Source: an uncultured Alphaproteobacteria bacterium (GTDB lineage Bacteria; Pseudomonadota; Alphaproteobacteria; RF32; CAG-239). Taken from it: 47,673 bases of DNA. Below are positions 1-9,307 of the stretch, piece by piece. A program made the position numbers and the translations under genes. The number at the start of each line of letters is the position of its first letter. The first letter of the stretch is position 1. The stretch spans positions 1 through 47,673 of the forward strand of contig CAKQRB010000022.1 in NCBI GenBank assembly GCA_934271195.1, given 5' to 3'. The notes beneath the pieces are model-generated. The model had not been told where the DNA came from, did no database searches, and worked only from the letters and a program-made list of their open reading frames with translations.

Positions 1-2
1 TT

Positions 3-872
3 AATAACCAATGCCCGAACGGAAAGCCTTATTACAAAGGCTGTAAAGAGGACAGGCCGCGGGCCTGTCGTGAAGCCGGATATGTTAACTCTTGTTCTTC
101 CGGACGGTTATATGCCACTACAAACCGGTGTCCTTATGACAAATCATTCGGTAAATGCTGTAGCGCTTCACCTTCAGCCGGATGTCCGTCCAATTATTCC
201 GTAAACTGTGATTCTTCCCGCGGCTCTTCCGGTACCGATACTTGCGGTTATACCTGTTATCGCTGCTGTAATGATACTTGTTCTAGCGGCTCAAAGAACT
301 ATTCCGGTTCTTATGCCGGTAAAACCGAATGCGGCTCAATTTGTCGTTACTGCAGTACCTCATGCTCAAGCGGAAGCACATCTTATTCCGGTTCAGTTGT
401 GGGTTATAATGAATGCGGCGGCGCCTGCCGGTCTTGTTCAACCTCTTGTCCGTCCGGCACTTCCTCCGCCAATCCCGGAGGTTGCGGCGGATCAACCACG
501 AATGAATGCGGAACAAAAACTTGTTATTATCCTTATAGATCCTGCTGTACTCATTCTTCCCATGTTAACTGCCAGTACGGCTGCGCTTCAACTTGTCCTT
601 GCTGTTCTTCTTGTAAATCCTGCAATTCCGGAGATGCTTGCAAGAGAGAATATAAAGTAGGTCCTCAAAATACCAGAGGATGGTGCGACTTTTTAAATAG
701 TGTAGCTCAAACAGGCGGCAAATATATTTGGTGTTCCGATAAATATGCCTGCGAAACTTATAGTGGATCAACAAAGCCATTAAGTAATAGAAATTTTCGT
801 ACTGTTTCCGGTCCTTTCAAAGATGAAACCGAGTGTCAAAATCACCGAGGAAACAGTACGTGGTGCTCTTAA
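3..872 (+). CDS. Cysteine-rich tandem-repeat protein, 5'-truncated by window edge
   Basis: The reading frame is open from the window edge to a TAA at 870-872, so the true start lies outside. The visible 289 residues hold 40 cysteines, with much Ser, Gly, Thr and Tyr. Two adjacent 28-residue units start at bases 279 and 363 and share the pattern CSSGS-x-YSGS-x7-EC-G-x2-CR-x-CSTS. A third, diverged unit starts at 447 with CPSG, and a weaker related stretch precedes them. The last 70 residues are less Cys-dense and contain Trp-Cys pairs, as if a small closing domain. No known family is recognised. Cys-rich repeats of this type suggest an exported, disulfide-bonded surface or secreted protein, but the N-terminal signal cannot be seen. 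A terminator follows directly. That the frame is coding is well supported; the function is unknown. Confidence 0.75.
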   Translation, partial: NNQCPNGKPYYKGCKEDRPRACREAGYVNSCSSGRLYATTNRCPYDKSFGKCCSASPSAGCPSNYSVNCDSSRGSSGTDTCGYTCYRCCNDTCSSGSKNYSGSYAGKTECGSICRYCSTSCSSGSTSYSGSVVGYNECGGACRSCSTSCPSGTSSANPGGCGGSTTNECGTKTCYYPYRSCCTHSSHVNCQYGCASTCPCCSSCKSCNSGDACKREYKVGPQNTRGWCDFLNSVAQTGGKYIWCSDKYACETYSGSTKPLSNRNFRTVSGPFKDETECQNHRGNSTWCS

Positions 873-895
873 TTTTTTATCCGCTAAAACAAAAG

Positions 896-919
896 CCCCC
901 GAAAAAATTTTTTCGGGGG
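896..919. terminator. Bidirectional intrinsic terminator
   Basis: A perfect inverted repeat (CCCCCGAAAAAA and its complement) lies between two convergent genes. T-rich tracts flank it on both strands, so it probably ends both the Cys-rich gene and the small minus-strand gene at 947-1318. Confidence 0.8.
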
Positions 920-946
920 AACTTTTATATTTGATACAAAAAATAT

Positions 947-1318
947 TTAAGCACGGACTTTGTCATTTTTCAGACGCTCGGCAATTTTGTCTTCCATTGC
1001 CAGTTTCAGCTCAATCTTTTTAGCCTTGTCATCATCTCGAAAAATTCCGCCGGCAGATAAAACAGTTGCTTTCTTATGAGCCTTATTCAGCTGAAAAGAC
1101 AAAGAAGCATCAGCTTCAGCCCCTTTCCCGCCATCCAGATAAACCATTTGGCCTTTATGTTCCAAACTGTTGGCCATAGCTGACCGCTGCGCGTCCGCTT
1201 TAGACAAACTCGCGCTTGCAAGCATACCGGAAATTCCTTTATTTAAAACAAACTGTTTCGTCTGGGTGTTATTTCCTTTTCCCAGTGCCTTTACATTATT
1301 TAATTGCTCTTTTTCCAT
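947..1318 (-). CDS. Small hypothetical protein, charged
   Basis: An unrecognised protein of 123 residues. I chose the ATG at 1318 because GGAGAG (1324-1329) sits five bases upstream. A longer form from GTG 1363 or ATG 1357 has no ribosome binding site. The protein is rich in Lys, Ala, Asp and Glu, has no signal peptide or membrane segment, and ends in a lysine-rich probably helical stretch (about residues 85-120). It converges with the Cys-rich gene and is divergent from murJ. It looks cytoplasmic; the function is unknown. Confidence 0.55.
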   Translation of the reverse strand: MEKEQLNNVKALGKGNNTQTKQFVLNKGISGMLASASLSKADAQRSAMANSLEHKGQMVYLDGGKGAEADASLSFQLNKAHKKATVLSAGGIFRDDDKAKKIELKLAMEDKIAERLKNDKVRA

Positions 1319-1504
1319 TAATTCTCTCCGTAACGAAACATCTTTTCTTTTGTCCATTATCACAAGTTAAAAAACTTTTGTCAACGGTTATTTTGATGTT
1401 TATCCTCAAAAGAAGCAGAAAATTTCAGTTTTTTTATGCGCTTTTTTAACTTTTATAACATATAGTACCTAAAAACAGGTAAATTAAGTCTTAAGAGAAT
1501 AAAA

Positions 1505-3082
1505 ATGTCACTATTCAAATCAGTTGCCGCTTTTGGCGGAATCACGCTTATCAGTCGTTTGACCGGATTTGTCCGTGATATGTTTTTGGCAAATTTTTTA
1601 GGCGCCGGCGCCGTATCCGATGCCTTTTTTGTCGCATTTAAACTGCCAAACCTGTTTCGCAATCTGTTTGCAGAAGGCGCCTTTACCAGCGCTTTTGTTC
1701 CCATGCTCTCGCACAAGCTTGTGTCCGAAGGCAAAAAAAAGGCTCTGCATTTTGCATCTCAGGCCATTTCAATTCTGGCTTTTGTGCTGTTCCTGCTGGT
1801 CTTGCTTATGGAACTTATCATGCCTTGGGTTACGTCGCTTCTGGCGCCGGGGTTTATCACCAAAGGCGGCGACATTGCTTTAGCAACCCAGCTGTCACGC
1901 ATTACCTTTCCTTTTTTGTTTTTTGTATCAGTCGTTTCCTTCCAGTCCGGAGTCTTAAATTCTTTTGGCAGGTTCGCCGCGCCCGCCGCCGCATCAATCA
2001 TCCTGAACCTGACCATGATTGCCTCGGTTTTTATGCTTGTTCCGTTCAGCATAACGCCGGCTCACGGTATGTCTTGGGGCGTTTTTATTGCCGGAATTCT
2101 GGAAGTTATCTGGCTGAATTTCTTTTTACGGCGGGAAAATATCTCACTTCGTTTCGATTATCATTTTTTGAATATCTTCCGCAATTCTGATATTCGCACG
2201 CTGTTTCGCCGCATTGCCCCCGGTATCCTCGGCGCCGGCGTTTATCAGATTAACATGGTGGTTGATACCATTCTGGTCTCTCTGGTCGGAGCCGGCGCAA
2301 TCTCGTGGCTTTACTATGCCAACCGCCTGCAGCAGCTGCCGCTTGGCGTTGTCGGCGCCTCAATCAGCGTAGCTCTGCTTCCGATTCTTTCCCGCCATAT
2401 CAAGGCCGGAGAAAAAGCTCAGGCCGAAAACACCCAGAATAAAGCCGTTGAATACGGCGCCCTGCTTTCTATACCGGCCGCCGTTGCCTTAATCGTGCTG
2501 GCAGATCCGATTATCAATCTTTTGTTTCAGCACGGAAGATTCGGCGCTTTTGAAACTCTGATGACTGCTCAGGCCGTCATTGCCTATTCGGTCGGTCTGC
2601 CGTTTTATGTCATTGTCAAAGCTCTTACTCCCAACTTTTTTGCCCGTGGCGATACCCGCACACCGGTAAAATACAGCATTGTCGTATTAATCACCAACCT
2701 GACGTTCAGCCTGTTGCTGATAAAACCCTTCGGTCATGTCGGCATTGCCAGCGCCACTACGATTGCCGCATTGGTTTCATTGTACCAATACTGTCATGGC
2801 CTGAAAAAACGCGGTTATTGGAAGTTTTCCCGCCAGTTAAGCATTAAAATTTTAAAAATCATCATATCCTCTCTGGTAATGGGAATCATGCTGGTTTTGA
2901 GTCAATACGTCGCCAATGCCTGTTTGGGTAACTGGCTTGATATGCCATACCTGATAAAAATTCCGGTTTTTGCAATTTTGTGCTTTATCAGCCTGATAAG
3001 TTTTGTTATAATGGCTAAACTGACAGGTGTACTTGACATTATGGAAATTGCCGCCATAATTTTGAAAAAAGGAAAAAAATAA
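1505..3082 (+). CDS. murJ: Lipid II flippase MurJ (MviN)
   Basis: This 525-residue, very hydrophobic protein matches the MurJ/MviN family, the MOP-superfamily flippase that moves lipid II across the inner membrane for peptidoglycan synthesis. The N-terminus shows the family signature (SRLTGFVRD near residues 18-26, then DAFFVAFKLPNLFRNLFAEGA around 39-59) and about 14 membrane segments follow. Length is normal for the family. The start follows a weak AAGAGA sequence. Its stop overlaps the ATG of the next gene (TAATG), so it leads a four-gene operon with DUF2333, the NifU-type protein and the Bax-like hydrolase. Confidence 0.95.
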   Translation: MSLFKSVAAFGGITLISRLTGFVRDMFLANFLGAGAVSDAFFVAFKLPNLFRNLFAEGAFTSAFVPMLSHKLVSEGKKKALHFASQAISILAFVLFLLVLLMELIMPWVTSLLAPGFITKGGDIALATQLSRITFPFLFFVSVVSFQSGVLNSFGRFAAPAAASIILNLTMIASVFMLVPFSITPAHGMSWGVFIAGILEVIWLNFFLRRENISLRFDYHFLNIFRNSDIRTLFRRIAPGILGAGVYQINMVVDTILVSLVGAGAISWLYYANRLQQLPLGVVGASISVALLPILSRHIKAGEKAQAENTQNKAVEYGALLSIPAAVALIVLADPIINLLFQHGRFGAFETLMTAQAVIAYSVGLPFYVIVKALTPNFFARGDTRTPVKYSIVVLITNLTFSLLLIKPFGHVGIASATTIAALVSLYQYCHGLKKRGYWKFSRQLSIKILKIIISSLVMGIMLVLSQYVANACLGNWLDMPYLIKIPVFAILCFISLISFVIMAKLTGVLDIMEIAAIILKKGKK

Positions 3083-4113
3083 TGTCAGACAAATTCAAAA
3101 TACTTTTAAAAAACAGCTCTGATTTTGTTCTTGCTCATATAAAAAAAATCAGCTTTGTGGTCGTCAGGAACAGAATCAGCCGCTTTTTCCGTTCCTGGTG
3201 GCAACTGATTGCCATACTTTTTGTCTGCATTTTGTTTTTATACTACCCGATTGGCGGACTGCTTGTTGAGGATATTGATACCAATACGGACATAGAAATT
3301 ACTCAGACCCGTCCTGAACAGTCTTCCGCAATAGAAATGATGATCTTCATTATCAATCGGGAAGTCAGTAGCAAAATATGGACACCAAATCTGCCGTTCT
3401 TTTTTCCGTCTTACTTTTTAGACAACATGCCAAACTTCCAGCTCGGAATGATATCAAGCGTTTCCAATCTTGCGCAGGCAATGTCACAACGGTTGACTCG
3501 TGCTATTGATGACAAAAGAGAAATGCATCTGGCAGAAGCCGCCAAGCTCCTGCGATATCCGGGAAACGTCTGGATGTTTTCGCCGGAAAACAGGCTGGTG
3601 CCTGCACCGTCCTCCAACAGCCAATATCGCAAAGCCCGCAAACAGCTGATAAAATACAGCCACAATCTGAACGACGGCTCAGAAGTTTTTTATCGCACGC
3701 CTGATGACTTAGCATGGTTTATGCAAAGGTTTGCCGCCGGTCTGAGAAAAAGTCTGGAGAAAATTGAAATGCAGGTGCGTGAATACAGTTCAAATCTGAT
3801 AGACACTCAGGCAGATGATATCTTTTATTACACCCGCGGACAAATGTATGCCGACTTTTTGCTGCTCAAAGCTCTGGGAGCAGATTACAGACATGTCATT
3901 CTTGAGCGCAATCTTTATCTGCAATGGACACAGATGTTGAGCGCTCTGGAGCTCGGTGCCCAAATCTCTCCGGCAATCGTCCGCAATGGTGAAATTGACA
4001 GTATCACGACACCTAACCATCTGCTGGCAATGGCATATTACACCACCCGCGCCCGTTTTCTGATGCGCGAAATTTCTCAAACGCTAAAAATGCCCAAACC
4101 TCGACTTCAATAA
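3082..4113 (+). CDS. DUF2333 family membrane protein
   Basis: A 343-residue protein with one strong membrane segment near residues 40-62 after a basic, aromatic N-terminal region, then a long soluble part that would face the periplasm. The pattern, including the region around FYRTPDDLAWFMQ and the Tyr-rich GQMYADFLLLKALGADY stretch, fits DUF2333, which I recall as a proteobacterial family of unknown function. The start codon overlaps the murJ stop, so translation is probably coupled. The link to murJ and a cell-wall hydrolase hints at an envelope role, which is inference only. Confidence 0.7.
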   Translation: MSDKFKILLKNSSDFVLAHIKKISFVVVRNRISRFFRSWWQLIAILFVCILFLYYPIGGLLVEDIDTNTDIEITQTRPEQSSAIEMMIFIINREVSSKIWTPNLPFFFPSYFLDNMPNFQLGMISSVSNLAQAMSQRLTRAIDDKREMHLAEAAKLLRYPGNVWMFSPENRLVPAPSSNSQYRKARKQLIKYSHNLNDGSEVFYRTPDDLAWFMQRFAAGLRKSLEKIEMQVREYSSNLIDTQADDIFYYTRGQMYADFLLLKALGADYRHVILERNLYLQWTQMLSALELGAQISPAIVRNGEIDSITTPNHLLAMAYYTTRARFLMREISQTLKMPKPRLQ

Positions 4114-4131
4114 ACAAAACAAGGACAAAAA

Positions 4132-4680
4132 ATGATTATCGAAATCCAAAATACACCAGATATTAACGTAATGAACTTTTTTCCGCCGGAAAAACTCTTA
4201 AAATCAGGAACTGCCGAATTTGTCGATGCCAAATCCCTGCGCAAATCACCTTTGGCCGAAAAGATTTTTGACCTCGGCAGCATAGCTTCTGTCTTTATCA
4301 CATCAGATATGTTGTCCGTTACCAAAGAAACTGAGGCGCAATGGGACGATTTGAAGCCGCAAATTCTGGCAGAAATTATGGATTATCTTTCTACCGGTGA
4401 AGACATCGTCATTCCGACGTCGGACAATTCGGCGGAAGATGAAGTTATCAAACAAATTCAGGGACTGATAAATGCCCGTATTCGTCCGGCCTTAAAACAA
4501 GACGGCGGGGACATTGCTTTTAAGAAATTTGAAAACGACATTGTTTACGTTGAGCTGCAGGGCAATTGTTCCGGCTGTCCCTATGCTGCCGTAACCTTAA
4601 AAGAAGGTGTGGAAAAAATCCTCAAAACCTACATCCCGCAGGTCAAAGCCGTTAAAAACTTCGATAAAGAGGCGCAATGA
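4132..4680 (+). CDS. NifU-type Fe-S cluster carrier
   Basis: A 182-residue protein with the alphaproteobacterial two-domain layout: an N-terminal Nfu_N scaffold (about 1-88, starting MIIEIQNTPD) and a C-terminal NifU domain (about 105-175). The cluster-binding CxxC motif is C146-S-G-C149, followed by PYA as in the family. Such proteins carry a [4Fe-4S] cluster to target enzymes. An AAGGAC-like site precedes the start, 18 bases after the DUF2333 stop. Its TGA overlaps the ATG of the next gene by four bases. Not NifU of nitrogen fixation in the strict sense: no nif genes are present. Confidence 0.9.
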   Translation: MIIEIQNTPDINVMNFFPPEKLLKSGTAEFVDAKSLRKSPLAEKIFDLGSIASVFITSDMLSVTKETEAQWDDLKPQILAEIMDYLSTGEDIVIPTSDNSAEDEVIKQIQGLINARIRPALKQDGGDIAFKKFENDIVYVELQGNCSGCPYAAVTLKEGVEKILKTYIPQVKAVKNFDKEAQ

Positions 4681-5582
4681 CAACACGCTTTATTCGCATA
4701 ATCTTTGCTGTCTGCCTGTTACTGCCGCTCGCCGCCTTTGCCGGCGAAGACGGCATTTATCTGAAAGATGTTACGGTACGGCGGTTGCAAAATCTTTATG
4801 ACAAATATGGCTATCAAAGTTATCTTTTTGTAAAAAAAGGACAAGTTCCGCCGATTTTCCTGCAAAAATTTCCGAGAGACTTTGACAAGATAAAAGACAA
4901 TGACGTCCGTAATCGGATGTTCATCAAAATCCTCACGCCGCTGGCCTTAAAAGTCAACAGCGCGATATTAAAAGAACGTCAGGAAGTATTGCAGATAAAT
5001 CAGGACTTTAAAAAAAACCGCGAGCTTTCAGCTTCTCAAACCAAACGGCTGGAAGAACTGGCCTCCAAATATGATGCTTTTACCAGATTAAAAGGTTATC
5101 GCCGCCACCAGCTGCAAATTCAAATGCTGAGAACGCGCATTGCACCCGTTCCGGTTTCTTTCTTAATTGCTGTTTCAGCCATGGAAACCAACTGGGGATC
5201 TTCCCGTATTGTCAAAGAGGGTAATTCATTATATAAAGAGCTGAGCTGGTATACGGACGAAGGCTTAAAGCCCCAAGGCGAAATCGAAGACGATTCTTAT
5301 CGAATCCGGACTTTTCCTTCCCTGTACGATTCGATGGCTTCTTATGCTCTGCATTTTAACTCCTCTGTCGACTTTGATCATACACGCTACCTCCGCAGTC
5401 TGAAACTGACGGACAGTGCCGATTTGTCGGGACAGGAACTGGCTCATTCCATGCTTTTTCAGAGTCCGCTCAAAAACTATGTCGGCATTCTGAAATACAC
5501 TATAACATTTTATCGTCTGATGTATTTGGACGTCACAACGCTGGCTGACAAAATTTTATCAGTCGAAAATGCTAAGCATTAG
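4677..5582 (+). CDS. Bax-like exported glucosaminidase (GH73-type)
   Basis: A 301-residue protein with a clear signal peptide (basic MTTRFIR, hydrophobic core, likely cleavage after AAFA near residue 22). The C-terminal half resembles E. coli Bax and the flagellar FlgJ-type glucosaminidase fold: AVSAMETNWGSSR contains the probable catalytic Glu, followed by a GNSLYKE segment and a repeated aromatic pattern ending NYVGILKYTI. It likely cuts peptidoglycan in the periplasm. It is the last gene of the murJ operon and overlaps the preceding stop by four bases. Substrate bond specificity cannot be told from sequence. Confidence 0.85.
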   Translation: MTTRFIRIIFAVCLLLPLAAFAGEDGIYLKDVTVRRLQNLYDKYGYQSYLFVKKGQVPPIFLQKFPRDFDKIKDNDVRNRMFIKILTPLALKVNSAILKERQEVLQINQDFKKNRELSASQTKRLEELASKYDAFTRLKGYRRHQLQIQMLRTRIAPVPVSFLIAVSAMETNWGSSRIVKEGNSLYKELSWYTDEGLKPQGEIEDDSYRIRTFPSLYDSMASYALHFNSSVDFDHTRYLRSLKLTDSADLSGQELAHSMLFQSPLKNYVGILKYTITFYRLMYLDVTTLADKILSVENAKH

Positions 5583-5729
5583 GAGAAAAAGAAAGAAATA
5601 CTCAATCTTTAAGGCGTAAAAATAAGGGTTTTAAAAAAAATTCTGCAAGAATTAACGATTTTTCTGGCAATTTGTACAGAATTTTTCTATGATAAAATTG
5701 ATATGAGCGAATCGCTATAGGATGATAAA

Positions 5730-6833
5730 ATGGATTATGCTTTAACTTCGCAAGATGTCATAAGACTATCTAAAAACTTTACCGTAGATAACAAGATCTC
5801 AACGGCACAAAAAATCAGCGCTTATTACAATGGCAACAGCTTAACGGCTGAAGGAATGAAAATCGCAGAAGATATCTTCCGCCTCATAGTGCGCGACGTT
5901 GAAATCAAAGTTCGGGCAGTGCTGTCGGAAAGCCTGAAGAAAGCTCACAACATCCCGCAAGACATTATAGAGGCTATTATCAATGACCATGACAGTGTTG
6001 CAGTTCCTTTCATAAAATACTACCAAGATTTTTCTCGGGAAGACCTGCTCCAGATTTTAGAGTTCCAAAGTATCAACAAACAAAAAGCTGTTGCGGGACG
6101 AGAAAACCTGACCGAAGACATCTCCCAGTACATTGTTGAAAAATGCCCCGAAGAAGTCATCAATATCTTAATCCAAAACCCGACCGCCAACATCAAAGAA
6201 CAGTCTTATTTTTCCATCATCAATAAATATCACGACAGCAATACCATAAAAGAAAGCCTCATCTCCCGTCCGGAACTGCCCGTAACCGTTATCGAAAAAA
6301 TCGTCAATTACTTGTCTCAAGAATTAAAAAGACGCCTTATCATCACCCACAAACTTCCGACCGACATTGCCAGCGACCTCATTGAACAGGTCAAAGAAAA
6401 AACCACCCTTAGAATCTCCGAAGAATACAGCTCCGACAAACAAATAGAAGAACTTGTCCACCAGCTTTACAGCAACAACCGTCTGACGCCCTCTCTGGTC
6501 GTTCGCTCAATCTGCCTCGGAGATTTAACCTTTTTTGAATATGCGCTGGTCTATCTTTCTAACACGCCGATTACCGAGGTTCGTAAAATATTGTTCAATA
6601 CTTCTCTTGACTTTATGATTAGAAATCTGCTAAGAAAAGCTTATATTCCTAAATCAATGTTTCCGGCCGTGTTCAGCGCCTTAAAAGTGATTCAGGAGAT
6701 TCGATTCGACGTCAAGGACAACAACCGCGTCGCGTTCTCCCACCGCGTCATTGAAAGGATTCTCTCTTTTGGCAACGCCGCGGACGAATTTAAAGAGGAA
6801 GATATTAATTATCTGATTTCCAAAATCAGTTAA
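5730..6833 (+). CDS. DUF2336 domain protein
   Basis: A 367-residue, mostly helical soluble protein. The N-terminal two thirds carry DUF2336 features: VRAVLSESLKKAHNIPQDI followed by HDSVAVPFIKYYQDFSREDLLQIL, a HEAT-like repeat pattern. DUF2336 is an alphaproteobacterial family, with some members linked to cyclic-di-GMP or stress signalling. No catalytic motif is visible. The start follows AGGAT. A cyclic-di-GMP phosphodiesterase-type gene begins 17 bases downstream, so the pair is probably co-transcribed and may act in one signalling path. That functional link is inference. Confidence 0.8.
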   Translation: MDYALTSQDVIRLSKNFTVDNKISTAQKISAYYNGNSLTAEGMKIAEDIFRLIVRDVEIKVRAVLSESLKKAHNIPQDIIEAIINDHDSVAVPFIKYYQDFSREDLLQILEFQSINKQKAVAGRENLTEDISQYIVEKCPEEVINILIQNPTANIKEQSYFSIINKYHDSNTIKESLISRPELPVTVIEKIVNYLSQELKRRLIITHKLPTDIASDLIEQVKEKTTLRISEEYSSDKQIEELVHQLYSNNRLTPSLVVRSICLGDLTFFEYALVYLSNTPITEVRKILFNTSLDFMIRNLLRKAYIPKSMFPAVFSALKVIQEIRFDVKDNNRVAFSHRVIERILSFGNAADEFKEEDINYLISKIS

Positions 6834-6850
6834 ATTTTGCGGGGGAAAAT

Positions 6851-8524
6851 TTGGCCGTTAACATCAGCGCAGACACACTCCTAGAGCTGACCAATTCGCT
6901 CACTCAGGAACCGGACACTATGGTAATCATCGAAAAAGTCATCCGTACGGCACAGGATGTCTGCAATGCCGACAGTGCAATTTTTTATACCGTCAATGAC
7001 GACAACTTTTTACGTCTGGTCTTCTCCTACGGCAAAAGCCTGAAAATTCATAAAGTCGGTTCGGACAACAAATACTATACCAGCCCGACATATCTGCCAG
7101 ATCAGCGGCGGGTCAGCCCCAAAAGCATTATCGTCACATCGGCGCTGAACAAAGAAATCATAAATACGCCCGATATTTATGCCGAGAATTTTGACAATTC
7201 AATTTATGATGCGTTTGATAAAGATTATGACTACCGCTCGGTTTCCATGCTGGTTATTCCAATCTTAAACCATAAAAGCAACATCATCGGCGTCGCCCAG
7301 TTTATCAACGCGATGGATATGGGCGGAAGATACATCAGCTTCACCTCCGAGGTTCAAAAAAACACCCAGTCTGTTTGCAATCTTCTTGCGCCGTTTCTGG
7401 AAAGCCATAAACTCAGCGAAGATTATGCCAACCTTTTGGAATCTTTTATTGAGGTTTTGGGACGCGCTGTCGATGCCAAATCTCCGTTTACAGGCACTCA
7501 TTGCAAATGTGTGCCGGTAATTGCGCGAATGCTGGCAATGGCCGCCGTTCAGACGGAACGCGGCCCGCTTAAAAATTTTGAAATGTCTGATGACGACTGG
7601 TATGCCCTGCATATTGCCTCTTGGCTGCATGACTGCGGAAAGGTCACCACGCCGGAATACATTGTCAACAAAGCCACCAAGCTCGAAACAATTAACAACC
7701 GGATTCACGAAATCCGCAACCGTTTTGAGATCCTGCGCCGCGATGCCCATATCGACTATTTGAAAAAACGCCTGCAAAATACAGATACTCAGGAAAACTT
7801 ACAAAAAGAATTTGTCGCCCGCGTCAGACAGCTGGAAGACGATTACGAATTTATTGCCCGTTGCAATATCGGCGATATCCCGATGACGGAAGAGGATATT
7901 GCACGACTTGAAAATATTGCAAAAATCCGTTTCATGCGCTATTTCAATCGCATGCTCGGCCTGTCCTGGGCAGAAAGAAACAGCATTACCGATACCGAAC
8001 TTTATGCCAACCCCTCGTTGGAAAACCTTATCCAAAACCGCGAAGATCAGGTTACCGCGCCTTATAACCACGGAGAATTGTATAATCTGCGGATTCGTAA
8101 CGGTACAATCAACAAACAGGAACGCGAAAAAATTAACGAACATATTGTCGTAACAATTGATATGCTTAAAGCGCTTCCGTTTCCCAAAGAACTTTCCAAC
8201 GTTGTGGAATACGCCGGTTCGCACCATGAGCGGATTGACGGAAAAGGCTATCCGAACGGTCTGACTGGTTCACAGATGTCCGTTCCCGCCAAGATTATGG
8301 CGATTGCCGACATATTTGAGGCACTGACGGCAACTGACCGCCCGTATAAAGAACCCAAAAAACTTTCTGATGCCCTTTCTATATTAAAAGAATTGTCAGA
8401 AACCGGACATATCGACCGCGACTTATATGAAGTTTTTGTCAGCAATAAGGTTTACGAAGATTACGCGCAGCAATATATGAATCCGGAACAAATAGATGAT
8501 GTCAATCCGGAGGATTATTTATAA
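6851..8524 (+). CDS. GAF/HD-GYP cyclic-di-GMP phosphodiesterase-type protein
   Basis: A 557-residue protein starting at TTG, supported by GGGGGA at 6841-6846 with a short spacer. An N-terminal GAF-like sensor (about 15-180) precedes an HD-GYP domain. The metal-site HD pair is H260-D261 in LHDCGK, and the GYP block runs HHERIDGKGYP from H458 to P468, with a DIFEALTATDRPYK segment after it. About 190 residues separate the two blocks; this insert occurs in a recognised proteobacterial subgroup, so it is not a fusion artefact. All core residues are present, so it is expected to hydrolyse cyclic-di-GMP. No membrane segment is visible. Its TAA overlaps the next ATG. Confidence 0.9.
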   Translation: MAVNISADTLLELTNSLTQEPDTMVIIEKVIRTAQDVCNADSAIFYTVNDDNFLRLVFSYGKSLKIHKVGSDNKYYTSPTYLPDQRRVSPKSIIVTSALNKEIINTPDIYAENFDNSIYDAFDKDYDYRSVSMLVIPILNHKSNIIGVAQFINAMDMGGRYISFTSEVQKNTQSVCNLLAPFLESHKLSEDYANLLESFIEVLGRAVDAKSPFTGTHCKCVPVIARMLAMAAVQTERGPLKNFEMSDDDWYALHIASWLHDCGKVTTPEYIVNKATKLETINNRIHEIRNRFEILRRDAHIDYLKKRLQNTDTQENLQKEFVARVRQLEDDYEFIARCNIGDIPMTEEDIARLENIAKIRFMRYFNRMLGLSWAERNSITDTELYANPSLENLIQNREDQVTAPYNHGELYNLRIRNGTINKQEREKINEHIVVTIDMLKALPFPKELSNVVEYAGSHHERIDGKGYPNGLTGSQMSVPAKIMAIADIFEALTATDRPYKEPKKLSDALSILKELSETGHIDRDLYEVFVSNKVYEDYAQQYMNPEQIDDVNPEDYL

Positions 8525-9237
8525 TGCTGAAAATTCATACCGTATTGTGCCGTGCCGGCACCATGGACAATTATGCCTATATTTTGACAGACGAAGCAAC
8601 CGGCATTTCCGCAATCATTGATCCGTCGGAACCGGCGCCGATTATAGCCGAATGCCAAAAGCTCGGAATTACGCCGGACTACATTCTGAACACCCACCAC
8701 CATTTTGACCATACTGACGGCAACTTGGAGTTAAAAGCGCTGTATCACGCCAAAGTCGTCGGCAACGTCAACGACGCCGCCCGTATTCCTGGTTTTGACA
8801 TCGGCGTCGAACCGGAAAAAAACTTTGCCCTCGGCCAAAGTATTGCCCAAATCATTGACGTTTCCGCTCACACGCAGGGACATATTTTATATTATTTTGC
8901 CGATGACAAAGCCCTGTTTACCGGCGATACGCTGTTTAACCTCTGTATCGGCGGCCTGTTTGAAGGAACTGTAGACGAAATGTTTACCGCATTGCAAAAA
9001 ATCAGAAATCTGCCTGATGACGTTAATTTTTACCCCGGACACGAATACACTATTCATGCCGCGACTGATGCTTTCCATGCTGATCCGCACAACATGGATT
9101 TGCGGCATTATCTGCAACGCGCTGACGAACGTCTCAAACAAGGGCTTCCGGTCTGTCCGGTAACGCTCGGAGAAGAAAAACGCTGTAACCCTTATCTTAA
9201 AGCCAAAAACTTCGACCAACTGGAAAAGTTAATTTAG
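8524..9237 (+). CDS. GloB-like metallo-beta-lactamase-fold hydrolase
   Basis: A 237-residue glyoxalase II family protein. The binuclear metal motif is THHHFDHTDG, followed by a HTQGH block, FTGDTLF, a GGLFEGT segment and YPGHEYT, in the standard order. The C-terminal KRCNPYLKAKN matches the region that contacts glutathione in GloB enzymes. It probably hydrolyses S-D-lactoylglutathione or another glutathione thioester in the cytoplasm. It is slightly shorter than typical GloB (about 255). The start overlaps the HD-GYP stop, so it is the third gene of that operon. Annotated as GloB-like because related thioesterases share these motifs. Confidence 0.85.
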   Translation: MLKIHTVLCRAGTMDNYAYILTDEATGISAIIDPSEPAPIIAECQKLGITPDYILNTHHHFDHTDGNLELKALYHAKVVGNVNDAARIPGFDIGVEPEKNFALGQSIAQIIDVSAHTQGHILYYFADDKALFTGDTLFNLCIGGLFEGTVDEMFTALQKIRNLPDDVNFYPGHEYTIHAATDAFHADPHNMDLRHYLQRADERLKQGLPVCPVTLGEEKRCNPYLKAKNFDQLEKLI

Positions 9238-9248
9238 TGACAAAATTA

Positions 9249-9277
9249 TAGACAGAACTGTTTTTTTATGTTATAGT
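9249..9277 (+). promoter_or_regulatory. Sigma70-type promoter of the 699-residue orphan
   Basis: TAGACA at 9249-9254 and TATAGT at 9272-9277 are separated by 17 bases. A small palindrome, ACAG-AA-CTGT (9252-9261), overlaps the -35 box and could be an operator. The gene starts 30 bases downstream after a GAGG site. Confidence 0.5.
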
Positions 9278-9307
9278 GAAGTAAATTAAAATATTTGAGG
9301 CATAAAA

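Noticed and set aside
208..660. 150-codon frame overlapping the Cys-rich gene in another frame
   Set aside because: The frame at 3-872 is open from the edge, repeat-structured and followed by a terminator; this one is a shadow rich in Ala/Val/Pro.
6851..8524. HD-GYP protein as a novel fusion because of its long insert
   Set aside because: The insert between the HD and GYP blocks is typical for a known subgroup, so it is not new.
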